DNA of 64,000 bases from Amoebophrya sp. A120 (lineage: Eukaryota > Sar > Dinophyceae > Syndiniales > Amoebophryaceae): contig CAJINV010000002.1 in assembly GCA_905178155.1 (NCBI GenBank), forward strand, positions 6,614,476 through 6,678,475, written 5' to 3'. Below are positions 45,619 through 57,200 of the stretch, in pieces (positions within the stretch are counted from its first letter, which is position 1; every line of letters starts with the position of its first letter). A program made the position numbers and the translations under genes. The notes below the pieces were generated by a model. That model saw nothing but the letters and a program-made list of their open reading frames with translations. It was not told the origin of the DNA and made no database searches.

Positions 45619-48600
45619 ATGGATTTTTTGACTCGAAGCCTCTCCACCGCCACCTCGTTTTTGCCACGTCGCAGTAGGTCGGGCCCGGCGCAAACCGGTG
45701 CAGCCGTTCACCCGGTTCCCTTCTCAGAAGATCAGAGTGATTCTAGTATCCCACTACACCCCAGACAGCGGTCCGTTCCGATACCCGAGGAGCCCGCCGG
45801 TCTTCACGACGAGGACAGCGAGAACGAGCAAGAATTAGAGACGGAACAAAGTATGATCGGTTCGGAAGACAACTCGCAGCAGACGACTGCTGACACGGTC
45901 AACGCGAACAACGAGGAACAGAACGAAGACAGAAATGAGTTCAGCTTCAAGAGGAGGGCGTCGAAGAAGACCGCTGATGGGTCCTCCTCGCGGTCGAAAG
46001 GTGGAATCGCGCAAGATATTAAGTCGAAACAGAGTAAATCAAAAGGCAAGAACTCTCGGCAATCTGCGTTGCTGAAAGAGCAGAACCGGATCGCGAAAAT
46101 CCAGCAATGCCTGTACGACAAGAAACAGGACGAAGATCCGATTTTCGCCCTGCTGGTGTCCGACGAGATGCTGCTGAAACACGGCGAGATTCTGGGCGGT
46201 TGCCAAGACAACTGCTTGGACGGAAAGGCGATGATTATGGAGTGGATTAACAAGCACAGGCGGTGCGAGTTAGAGCACTGGCACCCGTTTGACCTGGAGG
46301 TAGAAATGGTAGATCTGCGCAGGATGGCCCGGATGTTCTCATATGAGAAACTCATGCAAGCTTATTTTCCGTCAAATGAGGAAAACGCAATCGGGTTAGA
46401 TGGGCAACCACTGACCGCGGCGGAGAAATTGAGGATGACGAGGGAAAAACAGACCATCGTCCGCAGGTTATTGTCCAAAAACGCCTCGGAATTTGCGGTC
46501 GCCACGAACTTTTTCAGAAATGAGAGCTCTACTGCCGAGAAAAAGAATTCTGAGGTGGATAAAAAGGAAGAAAACCAACTCATGAAGCAAGAGCAGCACA
46601 AAAAGCTCGGAGATCTCGTGCTCCAAGGTTCCTGGCAGGCGTCGGATGAGGACGGAGTAGCGTTTCTCTTCACGCTGAATCTAACCGTGTTGCAGGTCGG
46701 GATCCAAAATCCGAAAACGAGCATCGTAGAGGAGATCGACCTCACTCGGGAAGAGCTTGATGACCGCGTGCAGCAAAAATTGGCCGAGATGCACACGAAA
46801 TACACGAAGCTAAGGCAACAGAAGGAATTGGAAGAAGCGGAAACCGAGGCGGAGCGAGCGAGTCGGAAGGAAAGAGGGCAAAAAGAAACTACTACCGAAG
46901 GAGGGGACTCCAGGAATAACTCGAAGGATTCGGCAACAAACATCGCCTACCTGAATCAGAAGGAAAAGGAGAAAGGCAACAAAACTGGCGGGAAAACATC
47001 AACAACTACTAATACTAAGCCGCTCTACCCAAGCCAAACGTCGAACTTGATCGATGGCACAATCGAATGGCATCTGGTGTACACGAAAAACCCGAAGGAC
47101 CCGACTTACGGGAAGCGGCTGCACAGGACGTACCGGAAATATCTGGATCAGCACGTGGGATGCACGGCGGTGGAAAGAGTGCGAGGGATGCAGCAGGGGG
47201 GATGCTTCTACCTTTCCGGGTACCGCGTAGTCGATCCCTTCGTGAAACAGGTGCCCCATGGGGGAGGGCAGAACATGGACCAGGATGCACTCTCGTTGGT
47301 TCAGGTATGTAGTAAATGAGATTTAGATTTTTTGTGCGATGGATGGTGCCATCGCTTTGTTGCAGCATGGATGTTTGTAGCAGTTCTACTTGGAGGTGCG
47401 ATAGCTGTAGCAGAGAGGTCTGTAGCAAAGAGGTTCTACTTGCACAAGGAATTTGTGTTGCTTGTACACATCATGTCTGTGTTGAATCCCACTTTAAAAT
47501 CTCCAGGTCGACCAATACGTGATCAAATGGGATCCGGACGCGAAGAAATTTCGCGGCGTTTCCCGGAACATGCATGGCTGTCCGGACGTTCGTCACTGGG
47601 CCGCGCACATGATTTTCAACCCCGACATTGCCTATGTGTCGCCCCGTTTCCACCCCTTTTTCCCCAATATGGAGTTCCCCGCGGTGGCCAAGCAAACGGG
47701 GCTTTTCGGCATAAACACCAACGGTGCGAGCGGCTGCTCTGCGGATCAGCAGGGTAGGCATCATCTTCCGTCCTCTCTCTGCACGCAGCGGACCTCCAGC
47801 AACGAGTCCCTCTTCGAGCACAGCTACGAATACAATTCGACGGCTTTTAGTCCGTTGCTCAGGAAGCACAACGACAGCGGATACCTGAAGGCGAGAAAGA
47901 TCCACAAGTTCGTCTCGGGAATCCACTCGGCGCCCGGGATTGCGGGCCGCAAGGACAGCGTGGGGAAGGGCGATTCAAATTACAATAGCGTAGACGTTGT
48001 AAAAAAAGCAGCAACCGGCATTGGTGTTTCTAGTACTGAGGAAGGCGAGCTTTCCTCGAGTAGATCGTCCGACGAGGAGCAGGCCTACGACTCGGAGACC
48101 GAGCCAGACAATTTCAATAATGGGCAGCCCATAGACGCGGCCGACGATTCCGCGGGTCTGACTTGCGGCCGCGTGATCGCGAACGACGCGATCGCGGCTG
48201 ACCAGAACGGCATTTCCACACTTCCCACGAGAGGCATAAATATCACGAACAGCAACGGAACATTGCACGCCCGGTCGCAGACCCACGAGGGGACGATAAC
48301 GAGGATACGTGCGGCAGGCTCGAGCTCTGTGAACGATCCGCCGCCAACGACGCTATTGGAGTTTCTAGAGGGCGCAGACGATAAGTACGATCAGCCGGCG
48401 AACATCAAACCGGAGGGAGCCGAACAGGGGAATTCTCTCGCTCCGGTCGTGGAAGTGAGCTGCTGCTCAATTTGCCTGGAACCGTTTCAAGATCGGGTCA
48501 CGTGTCCCTGCGGCCACCAGTACTGCGCGGAATGCTTGACGGAGACCATGCGAACGCAGCCGCCACGAGACTCGGGGGCCTGCCCGCTCTGCCGCCAGGT

Positions 48601-48667
48601 CGTCACCATGGTATCGCTGATGCGGGACGACGGCCAGCCGTTCTGCGGTGGGGGGCATTTCAGGTGA
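45619..48667 (+). CDS. RING-finger protein, probable E3 ubiquitin ligase
   Basis: Exons 45619-47304 and 47507-48667 are joined across a GT-AG intron of 202 bp; 948 residues, 949 codons exactly. The RING finger is C-terminal at 882-924: C882-x2-C885, C897-G-H899, C902-x2-C905 and C921-PL-C924, a C3HC4 arrangement. Residues 60-180 are acidic and disordered, with a Lys/Ser-rich RASKKTADG segment. The middle contains globular-looking sequence (ILGGCQDNCLDGKAMIMEW and TIEWHLVYTKNPKDPTYG) of no recognised family. RING proteins typically bring an E2 enzyme to the substrate. Its substrate is unknown. Unlike most multi-exon genes here, it contains no introner. Confidence 0.75.
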
Positions 48668-51223
48668 GAGAGGATGGTGATTTTTGTATTTGTATCAATT
48701 TGGAGTAGAGCGTTAGTATCATTTGTAAAGCTACGTATCTATGTGTAGAAGTAGAGGTCTGAATGATCTCAGGAGAGTACAGTAAATTTTGAGTCCGCAT
48801 TAACATTACGGTATTTGTGCTCGGTACAGCGCTTTACGTATTTTTTGGAAATGAACCGTATAGAGCTTAGTTAGTTAACTAAAACCTTCAGCACCTAACG
48901 CATGACAAGCCGTGTACGAAAGTTTCTTCACCTAGGTATTCGTATTCAACACACTCTGTATGATTGTTTCTTCGTGGGAGCGCTATGCTTGAGTCGAACC
49001 ATAGCGCACCTTAGCAAGTAGTTTTCTACCATCTATCTTTTTGCGCATCGTGTCAAGAAAGTGTTGCCACTTCACCAGCCATCCAAGATGGTTTACGCGA
49101 GATCACCGAATAGTTCGTGTCTAGTAAGGTAAGTAGGCAGTACCAGGATTTTCTTCATGAGTCGGAGAAATCGAGCCTGTTGCTGCACCTCAAGGAGACA
49201 CAGCATCACCTTTTGGAGGTTTCTCTCCTGCTTTCTGAAGCAGCTATGGACTTCTAAATGTTGTGAGCCAGTTTTATCAATGCCCCAGAAATTAGATTGA
49301 GTACCAAAGCCTTGTGGCCGTTCACGAACCCCAGGCGAATTTCGCTTGTCTGCTGGAACATCGTCAGCGACTTTTGTTCGTGCTCGCCGTGTCAGCGGTG
49401 TGTCCAATGCGGTTGTCATAATTGCTGTATGTGCATGCGACCTGCTCTAGCGCGATGCCCACCCGTGCAATGAAGTCGCGGCGGCGGCCCAGGAATACGG
49501 AGAAAAAAGCGACGCGGTTTCTCATCGAGGGAACTGCTGCGGGGCTTTGACCTCCTGGGGGGTGGTGCGTTTCATCCATTGCCGGCAAGGGCGACAAGGC
49601 CGGGCCCTCGGTCTCCGCCCAGGCTTACGCGCTCGCTCCGAGCGCTTCGGCGCGCCCCGGCCGGCCCCCTCCGGCCTTGGGCGCCGTATTTTCCGGGCGG
49701 GCTTTTAGTTATGAGGGCGGAGAGAGGATTCGCCCTGTTCCTGCCCATAGATGTTGCCGAGGCCCCAGGCAGCACGCAGCCCCATCTATCAGGCCCGACC
49801 GTCGTACAGGATTTGCCCCGGAAGCTGGCGGAGGTGTGTCAGCACATGCTGACGCGCAGGATTCCAGGTCGCAAACCCCGGCGGCGCCCCCGCTCTGCGG
49901 ATGGGGTTTGCGAGGCAGCGAAATGCTGCGCGTTTGTTAGTTATTGAAAACCGACGCCACTGCCGCTGGTCGCTGCCGGGGGCGCAACGGGGTCCACGCG
50001 CGCGGCCGCGGCCGGCGGAAATCACGGCCCGAAGGGAGGAGGCGGCGCGCCTTTTTCCCGGCGACTGCACTGCCTGGGGCATTCGGGGTTTGTGTGGTGC
50101 CTCTGCGGACGACGGCGGGCCCGCCTGGGTGGCTTGCAGTCCCCCCGCCGGCCGCGTGGGCTTTGGGCCTGCCTCTGCCACGTTGCCCCAGAAGCCGCTG
50201 CCGGATCTACGCTGCGACCGCGCGCCGACGCACTGAGTGACTGGAGAGGTGAGCACAGAGGGGCGGGGGGGGGCCAAAGCGGGCACCTTGCGGGGGCGCG
50301 GGCGTTAGCTTCTCGCTGCGCCCTTCAGCCTACACCTGAACCCCAAGCATAACGCCTCCAACACCCGCGCGGCTTTGGAAAAGTTGCGGAGCAAGTGCAG
50401 CCAGGGCCTGCCAGGCGAGACGCTTGCGCAGTTGTCTGCTTGGTACGCGAGGAGCTACCTCAGCAACCCCCTCTACGGGCATGGCGCCTGCGGGCCGCGG
50501 AGGGCCGCGCGCCTGGGAACCGTCTCCGTGGGCCCATTGCCGTAGTGCGCGCGCTCCCGTCCCCCCCCCCCGTGTGTGTCCTGCCCCCCTTCGGGCCCGC
50601 GCGTTTCGGCGCCCCCCGGCCCCCCCGGCCGTGCGGGTCTTGGTTCGTTTCCCTGGGGCCTCTGTGCGCATTGTAGCATGGGCCGAAAGTGAGGGGCTCT
50701 GTGGGATTTCGGTTGCAGGTCGCCGCCCGGGCCCGCCGCCCCGGCGTGCGCGGGGCGGGCGCGGGCGCGGCCGGCAGGCTGCCGTGCGGCGGCGCAGTGA
50801 GTGTGTTTCTGCAGAATTTTGACACATCCGCGTCGCTTGCCGGGCGAGCCCCGATCGTTGTGGCCGCAATGCGTATTCTGGCTCGCGCAGACTCACACTC
50901 ACAGTGCAAGAAATCGCGGCGCCCGTATTTCCATTGTGTGGCCTTAGCGTATTTGTGTTAGTTTCTATTTCGCGTCGTCTTGAGGCGTAGAAGCGACAAG
51001 GAGGCGCGCCTGTTCCTTCTTTGCACGGTAGCCTTGTTTTGAGTGTGGCATCTGCAATGGCGGCGCAAGGTTTTCGAGCAGCGTTCTTTCTCGTGAGTGA
51101 CAGAGCAGAGCATACATCCAGCCATTGTTCTTGACAGGAGTTGAAGATCGACGGCATCGAATGACAGGCACTAAGTAGATAATATAATAGATTGCTGCGT
51201 GAATTTGCAACTACAACTCCACA
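48668..51223. other. Intergenic region with a GC-rich island at about 49440-50960
   Basis: 48668-49440 is AT-rich and empty. The island carries many overlapping open frames on both strands and no recognised domain. It ends abruptly near 50960, shortly before the leader of the next gene. It resembles the other islands in composition, but I found no inverted-repeat ends. Confidence 0.5.
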
Positions 51224-54200
51224 ATGGTTGTCCCTCGCTCCTCTTCCAACTCTTCGACCTCGAGTTCCAGTTCGAGCTCTTCGAGCAGGAACAAGGCCCG
51301 GCTGGTCTGGTTCCCCGTCCGCGAAGACATAAGTCGTTCTCAGCACCACGACCCGTCCTTTGCCGCAGTTGCTTACTACCACGCAGGGCAAGTACTTGGT
51401 GAAGATGCGACTACGTTTACCATCCGCCCGCTTGCTGTCCCAGGGAACGAAGGTGCGTCATCCTCAAAATCGACGTCGCGTGCGGTGAGCCCTCGTCATC
51501 TGCACGAGCTGATGGTGCTCGCGAAGCACGAGGTGGTCGACCCGCAAACTGCTGCTTGTAGCAGGACTGGTACAGTTGATCCAGCAGCGGACTGCTTTGC
51601 CAGTCCGGTTCTGTGCAGCCTGAACCTTCTGCAGCGGCACGCACAGGGATTGGTGTTCACAGTCTTGCGACCACCAGGCGGCCTGCGCGGAAACAAGCCG
51701 CGCGAATCTGATGCAAAAAGCCTGCTGATCCTGAATCCGTGGCGGCGAAATTCACATTTGAAAAAGCACGCCGGGGGTGCAACTTCTGTTGATGATGTGG
51801 CGAGCTCCGAGCTCGCCGCTTACAGGTCCATGATGAGCCACGCTTATGGGGACAAGATTGGAAGAGCGTATGTGGCAGAGTTTGCGAGGAAACAGAAAAA
51901 GAGACAGTCCGAAGGGATTCCAGCCTCCGGCGTTAATACCAGCGGCGACGGAGAACAAAGGCAGCAACTTCCGGAGCACTTGTTCCAATTTTTGTTGAAC
52001 GCCTCGTCGCCTTCTTCTCTTCCGCAACCGGGCCTAGGCCATGGTGCTTCTGTGGTGAAATTTTACATAGCCGGCACAAGTGACGATAAGTGGGGGAAGA
52101 TGTCGGCGCTGCAACAAGCATTCCTGCTCTTGACGCAAACCGACAGGACCATGCAGGACGAGACTTCACCAGCACCCGACGAGTTTTCCGAAACCATCAA
52201 ACTCCTCGCGGAGCTGCTTTTTCACGGGGCGAGTTGTCCCTTGTGGTCCTTCTGCCCGCCGAGGGTGACGATCACCAAAGATCACTCTCGTGACGCGGTG
52301 AGATCTATCGAGCTGCACATTCCAGTGGCCACGAAGATGCAATGTGAAGAAGAGGAGGGAGATGATGGTGTTCAAGCTCAAGCTGGTGACGCAGGTCAAG
52401 GAAAAAATGAAGAAACCACGGGTCGTTGCCTCCCTTCGCTCCACACATTGCCAGCTGCTATCCGAGCTCTCGTCGACCACCTTCAGCTGCCCATTCTCAT
52501 CGATTTCGAGGACGAAACGCAATCCGTGTCGCAACTCACAACCAGGATCATCATGGGCGTGAATGCCAAGCTTGCTTCGGTATTTGCAAGGAGGTCTAAA
52601 GAAATGGAGGGCGATTCGGATTTAGCATACGAGTACGACACCGATGGGCAACAGATCGTTCAGCTGGCTACGATGCCCAACAGCCGCGGCATGCTTTCCA
52701 CTACATCATCTCCGCGCGCCGCTGCAAATTATAGTTCCCAAAACGACTTCAAGCGGTTCCTTCGCGACGTGGTCAGTTTCTGGGATTTTCGGACCCATTT
52801 TCCGAAATTCCAGCTTCCGGTCGACTTCTGGCAGCTCTGCGGGGCGCTGTACCAAACGACTAGCAAGGAAGAGTTGGTGTCCTCGGGTTGTTTGGACGAC
52901 TTGTGCCAGGTGGACTTGGAGAATGTCGATCAATTGCTCCTGCAGTTGCCGATGCCATGGGTCGTACTAGTGCCTACTGATTCTTCGCAGGACAAACCAC
53001 GCGGACAATCACTATCACACGACGAAACCGCGATCGCCACGTACCGCATTTCGAACGAGCACTGGTTTTCACTGGAAGCGAAACAAGCGCTCGAAAAGAT
53101 GGAAGTTCTTCTGGAGGAGGAGTTTCAACAACAGCCAGTACCAAATGCTGGCGCAAACTTTTTCCTGATTGCGTGCGTGTCTAGCAATGCAGAGGAGCAG
53201 GCACACAAGTTCGATCCGACGTTTGTCGAGAGGCAGCTCGAGATTCTCCAAGTGCCGCATGATTTGGTGTTGACACCTTCAACGTCTTCAGCTACGACAG
53301 CCGTAGGGGGCACGCCGTCAGACAACTCTCCCGACTGGTTTGTCTTCCGGAAACAGGATTTCCTACACTTACAGCAAGTCGTACCGCTGTCCTCGGTAAG
53401 GGACCAAAATCAAAACTGTCAAGAGCGCCACGACCTTCATGGGGAACTGCCCGGTGATGTAGAAACGGTGAACCTGATCGTGCAAAACAAGCTTCCGGTT
53501 AGTTCGTCATGTCTAGCCAGGACAACTGACGGGGCAGAAGATCCCGGAGTGCACGACGAGGAGCGGTGGCGGGTGTTTCAGAAGTGGTTTCCCGGCTGGA
53601 CGGATCCGACGGAGAAATTTGTGTACGCAAACCAGCAACTGTTGGAGACGCTGGCGAGGTTGCCGGATGTGGTTGGTCCGATAGAAGGCGCTGGAGATGT
53701 GCAGTACATAGCGGAGGAAGTAGTGGGGGACGAGCAGGAACGGGAACTACAGCAACAGGACCAGCAAGATGACAACTTCTGCAAGAATTTCTCTGCTGGA
53801 GCAGAATTATGTGCAGCAGCAGGACCTGAGGAACTAGGAGTAGGAGACGACCCCGTCGTGGTTGAGATGAGGCCTGTTGGTGCAGCTTCAGCGGACTTCT
53901 ACACTCCTGCGCAGGATGAAATGGAAGTTGAATTTCAAGATAACATTCCCACGGACTATGCAAACGCTGCTGCGTCGTGGGGGCGAGAGCACGAGCAGAT
54001 GCAGAACAGCCCAACTACGACCAGCAATCTGCGGGCCTTCACGGAGGTACACGAACAGCAGCAGCAACCGCAGCAGAAAGACAATCTTCTCTCTTCTCAA
54101 ATTCTCGAAAAGTCATACAACGACTTGCAGCGACAGGCCGAGGAGGTTCTTCGCAAACTGTCCGAGCAAGACGACGAACTGCAGCACGCGGTTAGTGTCG

Positions 54201-57200
54201 AGAATAGCTTAGAAAGTTTCCACACGTTAGAAAAAGTAGAAAAACAACAACACCGGCTACTTCCGAAATATCAAGTTGATTCGCTGGAAATCAGCGAGGA
54301 AAACCGCCGTCGTGAAGCGCAAGTCTACCACGGAAATAGACCAAGACCCCGCCACGGATCCACACTCTCTCACTCGTCGCTCTCTCGTTCGAGAACGCCG
54401 TCGCCCGAGAAGATGAGAGTGGATTACCTACGGGAGTCACATCAAAGCGATCTGAGCGGTGACGCTGCTCGTCTGTCGCGGAGCGCAAGTTTGAGACGGC
54501 GTGATGGTCAAAGCGAAGCGTCAGCAAGAACTGCTGATTATGCCGGATCATCATCATCTTCTCAACTGAGCAGCAAGAACAAAACGCCACCGCGCAGGAA
54601 GAAACCGTCCGGGCAGGGAAAGCTGAAGCTCACCCCGCCAGGAGGAGGTGCAGCGAGTGGAAATGGGACGACGAATTTCATGTCCGCCAGAAGCTCGACC
54701 GCGTCCGGCCTGATGCCGTGTCACCGGAATAAGATTGCAGCTGCTTCGAAAAATAAAGCAGCTACGGCTCGTTCAGCTGTAGGGGCGAAAAGGGACGAAA
54801 GTACAGAGCCGGGGGAGGATGATCAACGAGAGAAGGAGTTTCCGCAATCTCCGGTTCGTGTAACGCGGAGAGGGCGCGTCAATTCACCCGCGAAACTCAC
54901 CGCCACAACTTTGAAGGCGGAAGAGATTTTCGGAGAACAGGGAAGAGCGCAGGAAGATAATCAGGAAGCCTACGACTGTGATAGAGTCGGGGTTGCAAGA
55001 AGGGGAAAAACTACATTTTCCACCGACGTTGTAGCTGCTGCTTCGAGTTCGCTTGTGATTGAAGAGGACCAGCAGCAAGGGCTCCCACGTGGTCTTCCAG
55101 GTGCACGCGCAGAAGACTTGTTCTACTCCACGGTCAAAGCCCCGGGTGTGAAGAGCGGAAAGAACGCTGATGTGGTGGAGGAGAAGTATTACAACACTGC
55201 GAAAGATCAATCCCGAACAGGCCACGGTGCTAACAACAGCCGGGAGATGACCCAAGCGCCATCAGATATCGCATCTACAACCACTCTGCCTGTAGGAAGA
55301 GGAACCACCCAAGAATTACACCGCAGTACACCTAGTTCCTCAACAGTCGTTCCATTGTTTTACGGCGCCGTCTCTCCGCCTGACGCTTCCTTCACTGGTG
55401 ACACGGGCGGGAGCGCAGCTGCGCCGGCTGAAACTGCAGCTGTTTCTCCCTCTGCGGTGACGTCTAGTAGTGCTACTGCTTTCAACGCCACAGCAACCGC
55501 CGCTACAGCAGAACACGGGCTTAGCGGGCAAAGATCCTTTCCAGCGGGTTCTGCTTCGAAAACGTCGAGCCAAAATAGTTCCACATCTACGTCGTCTTCT
55601 TCGTCCTCAAAAATGCAACCAGATCACTCCAACTCCTTGCGTGGCAGCGCGAATTCGGACCAGCCTTGGTACTTTTCGCAGAAGATCCTGGGCGGAATGG
55701 GTAGCAGTTCAAGCATTGACTCGTTGACCACAGGAGCCGTGTCGTGCCAGACGGTGGCGCAGAGTCTCTCTAGTCGACAACCGACTACGTCGCTCGTTGA
55801 CACGGCGAAGAACTTGGTTGCTTCTCACGAGATGAATGAAAATGATCAACAGAATAAACACGCAGTACAAAAACCGGTTGACTTGCTAAACCAATCTGCA
55901 ACCTACGGCACCGGCGCCATGGACTTTTTGATGACCAGCACGACGTCGCACAGCGAAAGCACGAAAGTGCCGCACTCCGCTTGCAGTTCAAATACTTTGG
56001 AGGATTCCGTCCAGCGGCATCACATGCAGCTCTCGACGGAGAGATCGAAGAAAAATGAAGAGCCTCAGCATACCTCCAGCGGCCAGCAGGGCGGTGCGCA
56101 CAACTTCGCGCTACAAGGCTCGCCTGTTCCCTGTTCTTCGGAGAAGACGTTCCTCGGGACAAATCAAAACACACCGGATACAGATCTAGGAGCGATGAAT
56201 TTTTTCGCGGCGAATGATAGTAACGGAGCATCATGCAACTCATCAGCGGAAAAAGGAAAAACGCACAATAATTTTCTGCAAGGGAGGACGCAGCAGAGTT
56301 TCAGCTCTTCCCCAGGCTTAGTGAATGTGAATATCAACTTTGACGAAGAGGAATTGTTGCACGAGCTGCAGAAGACAAAAATGAAAACCGTACCTGTGCC
56401 GGTGGTGGTAGCAGGAGGAGGTGGGGAAACCACACCAGCCACTAGTACCGCCGGGAACAAGACAAGGACCAATACATTATCGGACATGCAGCAATGCGGA
56501 GGTACTGGCACGAAGAACTACAACCCCACCACCTCTGGTTCAGATTCAGAAGACGTTGAGAGTCTGATCCGAAACCTGCCCCGAATGATGTGCGAGCAGG
56601 GGGATGATTTTGAACCTTCGGAAAGCAGACTGAAAGAGGTCCTGGAACAAGACGAGATCTTGCTCGAGCCGCTTGGTCGTGATGATCAGCATTTCAACAA
56701 TGGTGATGTGGGCGCAGGAGGGCAACAAGAAGCGAATGAAAATGACGGCATTCAACATGTAGTTCTTTCTTCCTCCGGAACACCACTGGAGCAAATTCCG
56801 GAAGGAGACGAGGAAGTAGAGGGGGAGGACGCAATGTCTGGCGGCGCTGGTGGCGGGTATCTGCAAGACGTGAACGAGACAGAAGTGACAAATTTGGTGA
56901 TGGAGGAGGAGTGCAACACCGACGTCCAAAGAAGTTGTTCTGTGGCACGGGAGAAAAGTGTTGCTTCCGACGAGAAATTGGTTCTGGTCTTGAAACCGTT
57001 CGTGGAACAAAAGGAAGAGATTGGAGAGACCAGAAGTAGTTTTAGAAGCAGCGATTTTATTCCAGTGCCTCGTGCAGGAGCAGGACCCATGGCACCACTA
57101 CCACCTTTGGAATCTTCGGTAACCGGCGCTGCCACAGCTGATGTTGACGATGGCCAGAGCATTGTGAATGAGCACCAGGACGACCAGCGAGTGAACGGCG

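Noticed and set aside
49789-51391. Minus-strand frames covering the GC island and the start of the next gene
   Set aside because: They overlap the well-supported + strand gene at 51224 and look like composition artefacts.
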